Shown here one piece after another: positions 51,382-59,509 of a stretch of DNA of 64,000 nt. Numbering within the stretch: the first letter of the stretch is position 1; every line of letters starts with the position of its first letter. A program made the translations under genes and the position numbers. This stretch comes from Alkaliphilus flagellatus (GTDB lineage: Bacteria > Bacillota > Clostridia > Peptostreptococcales > Natronincolaceae). The notes beneath the pieces were generated by a model. It was not told the DNA's origin and ran no database searches. It saw nothing but the letters and a program-made list of their open reading frames with translations. The stretch spans positions 1 to 64,000 of the forward strand of contig NZ_JAHLQK010000004.1 of NCBI RefSeq assembly GCF_018919215.1. Direction: 5' to 3'.

Positions 51382-52743
51382 TTAAAACTCTAATTCTTCT
51401 ATACTTTCATCTATGCTTGCAGCAAATTCTTCGGCTCTTTCGGTAACCTCTTCAGCCTTCATTTCACCTATTTCAGAAATAGAATAAGCACCTTTATCAT
51501 TTTTAAGTACATATCCACATTTAAAGTTATTTTCTAAACGATTTTTTAGATAAACAAACTGTTTTTCAACATCCTCTGGCTTACTATACTCTTCTTCTAA
51601 TTGGCTATAAAGATTACCTAGAGTTAAAAGTCCATTGGCGGCTTCAATATGGCCAAATACTACATTCGCATCATAAGGAGTAAATTCAAACTTCTTATCA
51701 ATTTCTTTAGCTGCTTTTGCACCTTTAACAGTAATGCTATACTTTCCATTTCGCTCTTCCATATATCCTCTATTAATTAACTTTCTTATTCTGCCTTGAA
51801 AAATATTTGATTGCTTAACAGCTTCCTTTTCATTTTTATAACGCTGCTTAAGAAGTTTTTCAATCTGTTCCTTTGAAGGACTTCTTTTAACTATAGGAAG
51901 AATTACATTAGCATCATATCTAGAGAAACTAAAATCCTCCTCCTCATTTTTATTTTCAATATCCCCTCTCTTCTTTTCATCCACGTCCTCCTGATCTGAC
52001 TTAGATTCTTGTTTAGATTTAGATTTTTTCTCTAGTCTAGGTTCTTCATTTGATTTTGATTTCGATTTCTCTTCAGCTCTAGATGCCTGTTTGTTTTCTA
52101 GCTCTTTCTTACTTTCATCTCTCTTATTTACATTAAGTTGATTAACTATAGGATTTTGCTTTTCCTGTTTTACTCTCATTTTTTCCATCTGCTCAACACT
52201 TAGATTATCTTTTGCATAGGTAGAAACATCTAAGCCTCTTTCTAAACCTATCCTTATTTCTCTCATCTGTTTCCAATCAAATTCAGACTTGTTATAAAAG
52301 GACACATCAATTCCTTTTTCAAGACCTAGTCTAACCTCTTCCATCTGCTCGATATTTAAATCAGGTTTTGTAAATGTACTTACATCTAATCCTCTATCTA
52401 AACCCAGCTTTATCTCTCTCATTTGCCTCCAATCAAATTCAGGCTTACTATAAAAAGATACATCTAAGTTCTTTTCCTGCCCTAACCTGATCTCTTCCAT
52501 CTGTTCAACATTAAATTCTTCCTTAGCATACACAGAAACATCTAAACCTTTTTCTAAACCTAATCTAATCTCCCTCATCTGTTTCCAATCAAAATTACGA
52601 TTCTTATAGAAGTAAGTATCTAAGCCTTTATCTAATCCTAAAATAATTTCTTCTTTCTGCAGCCTATCATATTTATTATCAACATATAGCATAATTCTCT
52701 TTATGATACTTACTATACCTAGCTTCTTATTTGCTTTTTCCAC
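51382..52743 (-). CDS. 26-residue-repeat protein with tandem winged-helix domains
   Basis: This protein of about 453 aa contains, from about residue 32, six full copies plus a partial seventh of a 26-aa repeat with core REIRLGLEKGLDVSVYAK. A highly charged Lys/Glu/Ser linker (about 195-270) follows, then two related winged-helix-like domains beginning FSRYDANVILPIVK and FTPYDANVVFGHIE. The repeats are of a kind seen in Firmicute mobile elements. The start is GTG 52743, 9 nt after AAAGGA. It lies 30 nt downstream of the VirB4-like ATPase. Role unknown; possibly a DNA- or complex-binding adaptor. Confidence 0.6.
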   Translation of the reverse strand: MEKANKKLGIVSIIKRIMLYVDNKYDRLQKEEIILGLDKGLDTYFYKNRNFDWKQMREIRLGLEKGLDVSVYAKEEFNVEQMEEIRLGQEKNLDVSFYSKPEFDWRQMREIKLGLDRGLDVSTFTKPDLNIEQMEEVRLGLEKGIDVSFYNKSEFDWKQMREIRIGLERGLDVSTYAKDNLSVEQMEKMRVKQEKQNPIVNQLNVNKRDESKKELENKQASRAEEKSKSKSNEEPRLEKKSKSKQESKSDQEDVDEKKRGDIENKNEEEDFSFSRYDANVILPIVKRSPSKEQIEKLLKQRYKNEKEAVKQSNIFQGRIRKLINRGYMEERNGKYSITVKGAKAAKEIDKKFEFTPYDANVVFGHIEAANGLLTLGNLYSQLEEEYSKPEDVEKQFVYLKNRLENNFKCGYVLKNDKGAYSISEIGEMKAEEVTERAEEFAASIDESIEELEF

Positions 52744-52773
52744 ATATATCATTCCTTTCTTTTTTATCAGATT

Positions 52774-54603
52774 TTATCTTCCTCCAGAACTACCCATATA
52801 CCTAAACTTGTATTCAGGAATTTCAAAGTTTACTTTAAATCTCTTTGATCCAGCCATGAACAAAGCCTTACCTCTTTGCTTAGAAGCTAATAACTCCTCT
52901 TCAGCCTCGGTTAAACTGTACAGATTCTTCGTTTCCTCTAAGTTTTTACCATCAGTCCCCATTAAAACCTTAAAAGCAGGTAAATCTAAAATAGCCTGCC
53001 CATACATTTTAATTTTAGGATCTAAAAAATCTCCCACAATGTGAGAGATTATTGCACCGCCTCCTTCATATTTTCTAGCTCCTTTAATAAGATTTCTAAG
53101 AAAAATAAGACTTTGAGGCACCCTAGGATCTATCATTAAATAGGCTTCATCACAAAATAACATAACTGGTTCATTAGGATCCTTTATTATTTCTTCCCAT
53201 GCCCATTGAAGAAGATTAAAATATTGTGTACTTAAAATATTTTCAGAAGTGTTTTGTAAATCCTTAGTATCAATACATATACATCTAGAACTTGCTTCTA
53301 TAGTAGTGTGACCATTCCAAAGAAAAGAGTCGCTACCTAAAGCAATATCTTTTAACAGTAATGCTAGATCCTCATAATCTTTTTGATAAGATAGCTCCTT
53401 ATCCTTAGACTTTTTTAGAATTTGATTATATAAATCTAGCATTATAGGAAAATCCGTATTGGATAGTTTTGATATATCTGTATCCCAAAATATATTGAAT
53501 TTATTGTAAAGCTCTATAAGCTCACTTTTTAATATTGCTATAAACCTATCTGTAAGAGAAGGAATATACAGTTTAAAAAATATTTCTAGGTTTTTAATAT
53601 ATAAAGCCATATCTCCCATACCATATCCTTCATTTACATATAGTTTTTCACCATCACCTTCCTCCTCATCATCTCTAGGAATAACCCTTATTTGTAGCGG
53701 ATTTATTTTACCTTTAGATCCTCCACCTGCATTTATCCAATCCCCATTAAGATTCCTACAAAGCTCTTTATACTCTCTATGAGGATCAATAAATATAATC
53801 TTTGTACCCTTCATATATTCAGATAAGGCTATATGTTTTACTACTGTAGATTTTCCCACTCCTGGTACACCCATTATTACAAAGAAGCTATTCGTCCTAT
53901 CCCCTTCACGTTTCCAAGGGTCAATAATAACTAATCCACCTCCACTATCCTTTGCGTAATAATAGCCTGTGCCATCATTATAGCCACTTGAAGCAAATGG
54001 AAATCCTCCTATAAACGTGCTTAAAGGTACTACTCTTTGAATAATATTGCTAACATCTTCATTTTCAATATAAAAAGGAGATATTTGCATAAATCCTTCC
54101 TTTTGTAAGTTTGAAAGTGTCCTTAATTTACATCTAAGGACAGAAACACTACTCTCTACTTTCCTACAAATTTTATCTAAAACCTGTTCATCTCTTGAAA
54201 TCGGTACTATAACTGTACTCAAAAGACCTACTATCTCTTTATCTCCATCTATATCTACCATAGTTTTTTCAGCATCAAGTGCTATTTTTTCAGCTCTTGA
54301 TGCAGTAAGTGGATCTCTTGTACTGTCAGCTACTCCCCTTTGCTGCTTTATTAAATTAGAAAGAGAGTTTACAAAAGTACTATTGTCAATAGGTGAGAAA
54401 TCTATTGATACAATTGTACTTGGTATGTTTGTAATCTGAGATAACCAACCATAATCCGGACTTTGAGGATATTTTATAAAGCCATAAGCTCTTGAGGTAC
54501 TCTCTCCTATGTCAAAAGTATTTTTTCTAAACTTAAGTCCTACAGGAGTAATTATATTTAATAGTGAGTTATTTACTTTTGATACTTGTTTTTTCTTTGC
54601 CAT
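52774..54603 (-). CDS. VirB4-type conjugation ATPase
   Basis: This 609-aa protein powers the type IV secretion-like mating channel at the inner face of the membrane. Walker A is at about 245-252 (GVPGVGKS), followed by IIFIDPHREYKEL; Walker B is PVMLFCDEAYLMID; and a late GGGAIISHIVGDFLD segment is typical of VirB4/TraE proteins. The N-terminal 200 residues form the substrate or membrane-contact region. It overlaps the upstream gene by 1 nt. Confidence 0.9.
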   Translation of the reverse strand: MAKKKQVSKVNNSLLNIITPVGLKFRKNTFDIGESTSRAYGFIKYPQSPDYGWLSQITNIPSTIVSIDFSPIDNSTFVNSLSNLIKQQRGVADSTRDPLTASRAEKIALDAEKTMVDIDGDKEIVGLLSTVIVPISRDEQVLDKICRKVESSVSVLRCKLRTLSNLQKEGFMQISPFYIENEDVSNIIQRVVPLSTFIGGFPFASSGYNDGTGYYYAKDSGGGLVIIDPWKREGDRTNSFFVIMGVPGVGKSTVVKHIALSEYMKGTKIIFIDPHREYKELCRNLNGDWINAGGGSKGKINPLQIRVIPRDDEEEGDGEKLYVNEGYGMGDMALYIKNLEIFFKLYIPSLTDRFIAILKSELIELYNKFNIFWDTDISKLSNTDFPIMLDLYNQILKKSKDKELSYQKDYEDLALLLKDIALGSDSFLWNGHTTIEASSRCICIDTKDLQNTSENILSTQYFNLLQWAWEEIIKDPNEPVMLFCDEAYLMIDPRVPQSLIFLRNLIKGARKYEGGGAIISHIVGDFLDPKIKMYGQAILDLPAFKVLMGTDGKNLEETKNLYSLTEAEEELLASKQRGKALFMAGSKRFKVNFEIPEYKFRYMGSSGGR

Positions 54604-55292
54604 TAAGCTCCCTCCTCCAATCTAGCAATAAAAGGTATAGCAGCTTCAAAATCTGTATCTTCTATATGGGAATATGCAGGATTATTTATTAAATTACATA
54701 GTCTTATTATCCCTTGCTCTTTTAAAATTTCGCATCCTATATTTCTACCTTCAAATTTTGAAGCCAATTCATTAATCCTTTTAAGAAGATCCCTTTCTAT
54801 ACCTTCTTCAAACTTTTCATAAAGCCTTATATAAAATTGCCTTTCTACTACTTCTCCACTCATAGCATAATTACTCATAACTAGCATCTCATGCCTTAAT
54901 ATTTCTTTCTGCTTCAGATTGTCTGTATTAAGGATTATATTAGAATACTCCTGAATAAGTGGAGTAATATCTACAGGCCTAGATACAGCTAAAAACCTAA
55001 AAGTCTTTTGCTCTGTAGAAAGCTCTACTGTTAGAGTTTTGCTTAAACTCTCTTTTTCTCTTCTACTTAGAAGATCTGTAGATATAGGGTTAATTTTTAT
55101 ATAAGCAAAGATATATCCATCCTCTGAATATAAAAAATTGCCCTTAATATCTTGGACATTCATAAATTCTTGAGCTGTTTCTAAATTCTTATTGATCTCC
55201 TCCTCCTTCTTCTTTGAATCTCTTTTCATTAGAAAAAATGCAATCCCACCTCCTATTAAAGTTAATGTAAGTATTATAATTGGAAAAATCAT
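54603..55292 (-). CDS. membrane partner of the VirB4 ATPase
   Basis: This 229-aa protein has one N-terminal span (about 3-20), a charged stretch, then a domain (DIKGNFLYSEDGYIFAYIKI) resembling the N-terminal part of VirB4/TraC proteins. It reads as a split-off N-terminal domain of the ATPase, coupled to it by a 1-nt overlap. Confidence 0.65.
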   Translation of the reverse strand: MIFPIIILTLTLIGGGIAFFLMKRDSKKKEEEINKNLETAQEFMNVQDIKGNFLYSEDGYIFAYIKINPISTDLLSRREKESLSKTLTVELSTEQKTFRFLAVSRPVDITPLIQEYSNIILNTDNLKQKEILRHEMLVMSNYAMSGEVVERQFYIRLYEKFEEGIERDLLKRINELASKFEGRNIGCEILKEQGIIRLCNLINNPAYSHIEDTDFEAAIPFIARLEEGA

Positions 55293-55295
55293 TGA

Positions 55296-55652
55296 CTATT
55301 TCACCTCATTTACACTATCAGAAGACTTATCTTTTTTATTTCCCGCGAAATATTGTTCATCTACTATAACCTCAGTAAAGAAATGTTTTCTACCATCTTC
55401 ACTTTCATAATTTCTAACTTGTAATCTACCAACTACAACTATCTGCTGACCTTTTTTAAAATACTTTTCTGCAACTTCTGCTACTTTACCAAAGGCAATT
55501 AAGTTTATAAAATCTGCATCAGGTTCTCCTTCTCTTTTAAATTGACGATTCACAGCCAAGGTATATTTACTTACAGCTATAGGATTATCTCCTTGGGAAT
55601 ACCTTAACTCTACATCCTTAACTAACCTTCCTAATAACATAACCTTATTCAT
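55296..55652 (-). CDS. ssb: single-stranded DNA-binding protein, short form
   Basis: This 118-aa OB-fold protein (MNKVMLLGRLVKDVELRYSQ, VNRQFKREGEPDADFINLIA, KKGQQIVVVGRLQVRNYESE) is an SSB of the element. It ends NKKDKSSDSVNEVK without the acidic DDDIPF-type tail that chromosomal SSB uses to recruit partners. It probably coats transferred single-stranded DNA. SD AAGGAGG; it overlaps no neighbour but lies 3 nt from the next gene. Confidence 0.92.
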   Translation of the reverse strand: MNKVMLLGRLVKDVELRYSQGDNPIAVSKYTLAVNRQFKREGEPDADFINLIAFGKVAEVAEKYFKKGQQIVVVGRLQVRNYESEDGRKHFFTEVIVDEQYFAGNKKDKSSDSVNEVK

Positions 55653-55701
55653 ACTGAATTCCTCCTTGTTTTTTTATAATTATGGTTGTTGAAAAAGAAA
55701 A

Positions 55702-55726
55702 GAGAAGCTAAAAATTCTAGCTTCTC
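55702..55726 (-). terminator. Terminator after the large secreted protein gene
   Basis: GAGAAGCTA / TAGCTTCTC stem, minus strand followed by TTTTCTTTTTC. Its core recalls the AGAAGCTA terminators at 24,365 and 27,111. Confidence 0.8.
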
Positions 55727-55756
55727 CTTGCTCTTAATTAAAAAAATCTACTTAAT

Positions 55757-58700
55757 TTAATTTCTATATTTATTTTTTATTCCTGGTTTAAGAAGTTCTC
55801 TAACATCTCCTTTTATATCTAACTCTAGTTCAGTTTCTCTAATAATATCACCTTTATAACCTCTAACAATGAACCTATATGGTGATCTTAACCTATTATT
55901 ATTTTTATCTAAAGTTAGATCCGTACTAACCCAAACAATGTATTTGAATATATCTTCTTTAATCTCTAAAGAACCATCAACATTAAATGTTAATGGATAC
56001 TTCACTGAAGAATATCCCATAGCTGATCTATTATCTTTAGAGATTATATCATCAGGTACAACAATCTCTATTTTATCAACATAACCTTCTGTAGTGATAA
56101 AAAACAAAACTTGATCACCAGCCATGGCTGGATTAGGCCGCAAGTTTCCATATACCTTTATTGGAAGTACCTGAAAACTAACTTTATCAGTACCAGTTGC
56201 ATTATATGGATCTGTAGCTATTACCATTAACTCATTATTTCCAGCAACTAGATTATGCATATCAAAGCTCTGTTTTGTTCCTGAATTTACATTGTTTTTG
56301 GTCCATATTGTTTTCCATTTGCCATTATTTACCCTATGCCTTACTTCTAAATTTAACTTATCTAAATCAGGATCATTTGCTAATACGCTAACTTTAGCAC
56401 TATCTCCTTCATATAATTTGCTAGGACTTATACTTATAGATACTGTAGGTGGCCTATTTAATATCAGTGAATAATTTTCCCTTGAAATAAGCTCCCCTGT
56501 TCTTTTACTATAGACACTAACTGTATAGTCTAGCTTATTGTCTGCATTTCTATCCATCACCTTAACGTTGTTTTTTGTAAATCTATTTGAGAATACATTA
56601 TCTAGTTCGATACTAGTAGTTTCTAAGTCATTTGATGTTAGAACTAATTTAAAGTTTCCCCATTTATTCATAAATTTTGATGATGATAGGTTGACATTTA
56701 CATTGAAATTCTTATTGTTATTAATAAGGCTTGAATTATCATTTATTTTTATGTCTTTTACATCAACTAACTTTGTAATAGAATCTGTTAGGTTATACTT
56801 ATTCCTTACTGTTAGCGTAGTTGTTAGAGAGCTACTAGATGGTATTTCATTGTTTAATTGAGCCTGACTTTTACTCCAGGTAATTTGTCTAGTTGCAGCT
56901 TTTCCAAAAAAGTCATTCCATATTGTATAGCTAGGATCAAGCTGCAAGGTTTCTTTTCCTGCATTTCCTTTATAAACTTCACCATCTGCCATTATAGAAT
57001 TAGCTAATGTTGTACCTACCTTATATTCAAATGCAGCTATAGGTGGCTTTCCTGTTGCATCTATTGTTATTATATCTGTAGCAGTTAACTCACCATCATT
57101 TGCTAAATCTAACCTAGCACCATAATCTTTTACGGTTAACCTTATATCCGTTTTGTAGTTTATATTTGGTCTAAATCCTTTTAAGCTTGTAATAGGCTTC
57201 CAATCTTGAATTATGGTATCATCATATCCAACAAACCTGTATTGCCATATTTCTTGCTGAATACCCTTATCGGCTCTTGTTTCAAAATCTAGGTCATATG
57301 ACTTACTTTCAAGGTTTATAGTGTCATTTCCATTATCTATATAGGAAATTTTAGCTACAGGTCGCCTGTGGGCGTATAATTCTATATCTTTAGGCTTAGA
57401 CTCCTTTGAAAAGTCTATACCAGCAGGATTAAATATACTATCTTTCTCTTTCGCAGATACTATATATCTTCCTGATTTACTTAATGTGATAGTAATATCT
57501 TCTCCATCCCTTACTACTGGATTTGTGTCAAATATAGTAAATGTATCATCCCTTAACCACTCACCATTTTTAGTAATTTCACTATCAGCATTTTCATAAA
57601 TCTGTGGGTAATGTTCAAATTTGAATTGTCTATCTTTACCCCTTGGGACTGGTACTGCAGTGGTATAGTCCTTTTCTTCATCTTCAAATTCTATATTTTT
57701 AAGTGTTATTTTATTGCCTGTTTCCACTACTTTAATTAAAGGATTATCAGTAGAATTTACTTTGCTGTATATCCAATCTGCTACTTTTTTAGGGTCTAAG
57801 GTGCTGTCTAATGTAAATAGCCTATTTCCATTGTTGGTATAATCATTATCCCCTGTTACGTTTTCAATGCCTTGAATGTTTCTTACATAGTTTTTATTAA
57901 TAGGTAATTCTAGCACATTAAATATATATTTTTTTGCATCCAAGGCATTGTTTATCCTTCTGTAGTAAATATCACTCTTTTCCATATTAAAGATAGGTAT
58001 ATAGAAGGTATCATTGTCGTTTATATGGATATTAGCTATATCTTCTATATCTATAGTTACATTTCTTTCTATAGTGTGGTAACCATCCTTAAATTCAAAG
58101 TATATTTTATGTTTTCCAAGGGGCAGATAAGCTCTGCTTAGATAATTGTTTGTATATGGACTTTTACCAATTGATCCATGATATAGGACTCCATTATTAA
58201 CTATGTTAGGTGTATCTGTCCATATTTTTAGATTGATATTATCGTTATCTATGTCGTTTATTTGCCAGGTAAAAGGCAAGTACCCCCAGAACATCTTTTC
58301 ATTTTGTACTGGCTTTAATATAGCTACATTAGGAGCTGTATTTATCTTAGTTACTCTAGCTACATTGCTTGAATAACCATCTGAATCTCCGTCATTTACC
58401 TTTACTCTAAGCTGATATTCCTTATTGAAACTAAGACTTTTCCATACTGAATCAATCATTTTAAGTGATGTTGTTTCACCACTTGCAAGGTTTGTATTCG
58501 TTACTGCATCTCTCCAGGTACTTCCATCTAGGTATTGGAGTGTAGCACTTAGAACATCACCATCTGCATCCGATACTCTAGCCTTCACTGTAGGTGGCTG
58601 ATCCGTTCTAAGGGTTAAAGATTGGGTTGGTTCTGTAATTGTTACAGAAGGCAAGTTATTAAGTTTCTTTATACTTATTCTTTTGGTGTCGGAAAGCTCT

Positions 58701-59509
58701 CCATCGTATAAATCTACTTCAAATATTAGGTCTGTATTTGACTGTAGGCTTTTCCAAACTGAGTCCGTCATATCTACTGTTACTGTATCACCATTTCTTA
58801 TCCCTGCTCTAGTATCAATCGTTTGCCAACGACCATTTGAATAAACGGAAGTAGTACCTGTCATTCTATCACCATCAATATCGTAGGCATTATATCTTAT
58901 TGTAGGCTTTTGATACTTTAAAAAGCTTTGTCCATTAGACGGTTGTATTATTGATACTACAGGCTCAGTATTCGGCTTATATTCTTCTATAAGCTCAAAG
59001 TATATGGTGGCATCTACATATGTTCCAAAAGACGTAACACCAGTGGTTTTGCTTTCATCACTATCAAGTCTAAAAGTTATTGCATCATGTCTATCTTTTA
59101 ACTCTACAATTTTATTCAGTCTTACAGAATCACTGTAATCTCTTTCCCAACCATTCCATTCCCTTTTTGCATCTCGAAGTTGAAAAGTACCCCAATCTGT
59201 TTTAAGATAACGGTCATGTAATGGCATAGCTGAATCCATAGATATTTCAACGGAAGTTATCTTGTACTTGCCATAAGGTGCATCATCACCATTAGTTATT
59301 CTAAATTCAAAATAAAAACTGTCTTGACTCATATTATATTTTTCTTCTATTCCGTCTAGCATATATCCTTTTCCTGTTCTGTAACTAAAACTAAAACCAT
59401 AATATGATTTAGCATGGGCTGTATTTATGCTAACTGTAAATACAGCTTGAAATATTAATAACATTACTAATAGCTTTACACCTATTTTCTTATTAATATT
59501 TGTTTTCAT
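55757..59509 (-). CDS. very large secreted Ig-like surface protein (1250 aa)
   Basis: A signal peptide (LLVMLLIFQAVFTVSINTAH, cut near AHAKS) is followed by a novel N-terminal domain and several Ig/cadherin-like beta domains with recurring D-x-D-x-D and NxxP patterns (YDIDGDRMTGTTSVY, RVSDADGDVLSATLQY, LANDPDLD). No sortase motif, SLH domain or membrane anchor is seen, so it is probably held by a partner or released. The ATG is inside the end of the upstream gene (17-nt overlap). It looks like an adhesin or mating-pair factor of the element. Confidence 0.7.
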   Translation of the reverse strand: MKTNINKKIGVKLLVMLLIFQAVFTVSINTAHAKSYYGFSFSYRTGKGYMLDGIEEKYNMSQDSFYFEFRITNGDDAPYGKYKITSVEISMDSAMPLHDRYLKTDWGTFQLRDAKREWNGWERDYSDSVRLNKIVELKDRHDAITFRLDSDESKTTGVTSFGTYVDATIYFELIEEYKPNTEPVVSIIQPSNGQSFLKYQKPTIRYNAYDIDGDRMTGTTSVYSNGRWQTIDTRAGIRNGDTVTVDMTDSVWKSLQSNTDLIFEVDLYDGELSDTKRISIKKLNNLPSVTITEPTQSLTLRTDQPPTVKARVSDADGDVLSATLQYLDGSTWRDAVTNTNLASGETTSLKMIDSVWKSLSFNKEYQLRVKVNDGDSDGYSSNVARVTKINTAPNVAILKPVQNEKMFWGYLPFTWQINDIDNDNINLKIWTDTPNIVNNGVLYHGSIGKSPYTNNYLSRAYLPLGKHKIYFEFKDGYHTIERNVTIDIEDIANIHINDNDTFYIPIFNMEKSDIYYRRINNALDAKKYIFNVLELPINKNYVRNIQGIENVTGDNDYTNNGNRLFTLDSTLDPKKVADWIYSKVNSTDNPLIKVVETGNKITLKNIEFEDEEKDYTTAVPVPRGKDRQFKFEHYPQIYENADSEITKNGEWLRDDTFTIFDTNPVVRDGEDITITLSKSGRYIVSAKEKDSIFNPAGIDFSKESKPKDIELYAHRRPVAKISYIDNGNDTINLESKSYDLDFETRADKGIQQEIWQYRFVGYDDTIIQDWKPITSLKGFRPNINYKTDIRLTVKDYGARLDLANDGELTATDIITIDATGKPPIAAFEYKVGTTLANSIMADGEVYKGNAGKETLQLDPSYTIWNDFFGKAATRQITWSKSQAQLNNEIPSSSSLTTTLTVRNKYNLTDSITKLVDVKDIKINDNSSLINNNKNFNVNVNLSSSKFMNKWGNFKLVLTSNDLETTSIELDNVFSNRFTKNNVKVMDRNADNKLDYTVSVYSKRTGELISRENYSLILNRPPTVSISISPSKLYEGDSAKVSVLANDPDLDKLNLEVRHRVNNGKWKTIWTKNNVNSGTKQSFDMHNLVAGNNELMVIATDPYNATGTDKVSFQVLPIKVYGNLRPNPAMAGDQVLFFITTEGYVDKIEIVVPDDIISKDNRSAMGYSSVKYPLTFNVDGSLEIKEDIFKYIVWVSTDLTLDKNNNRLRSPYRFIVRGYKGDIIRETELELDIKGDVRELLKPGIKNKYRN

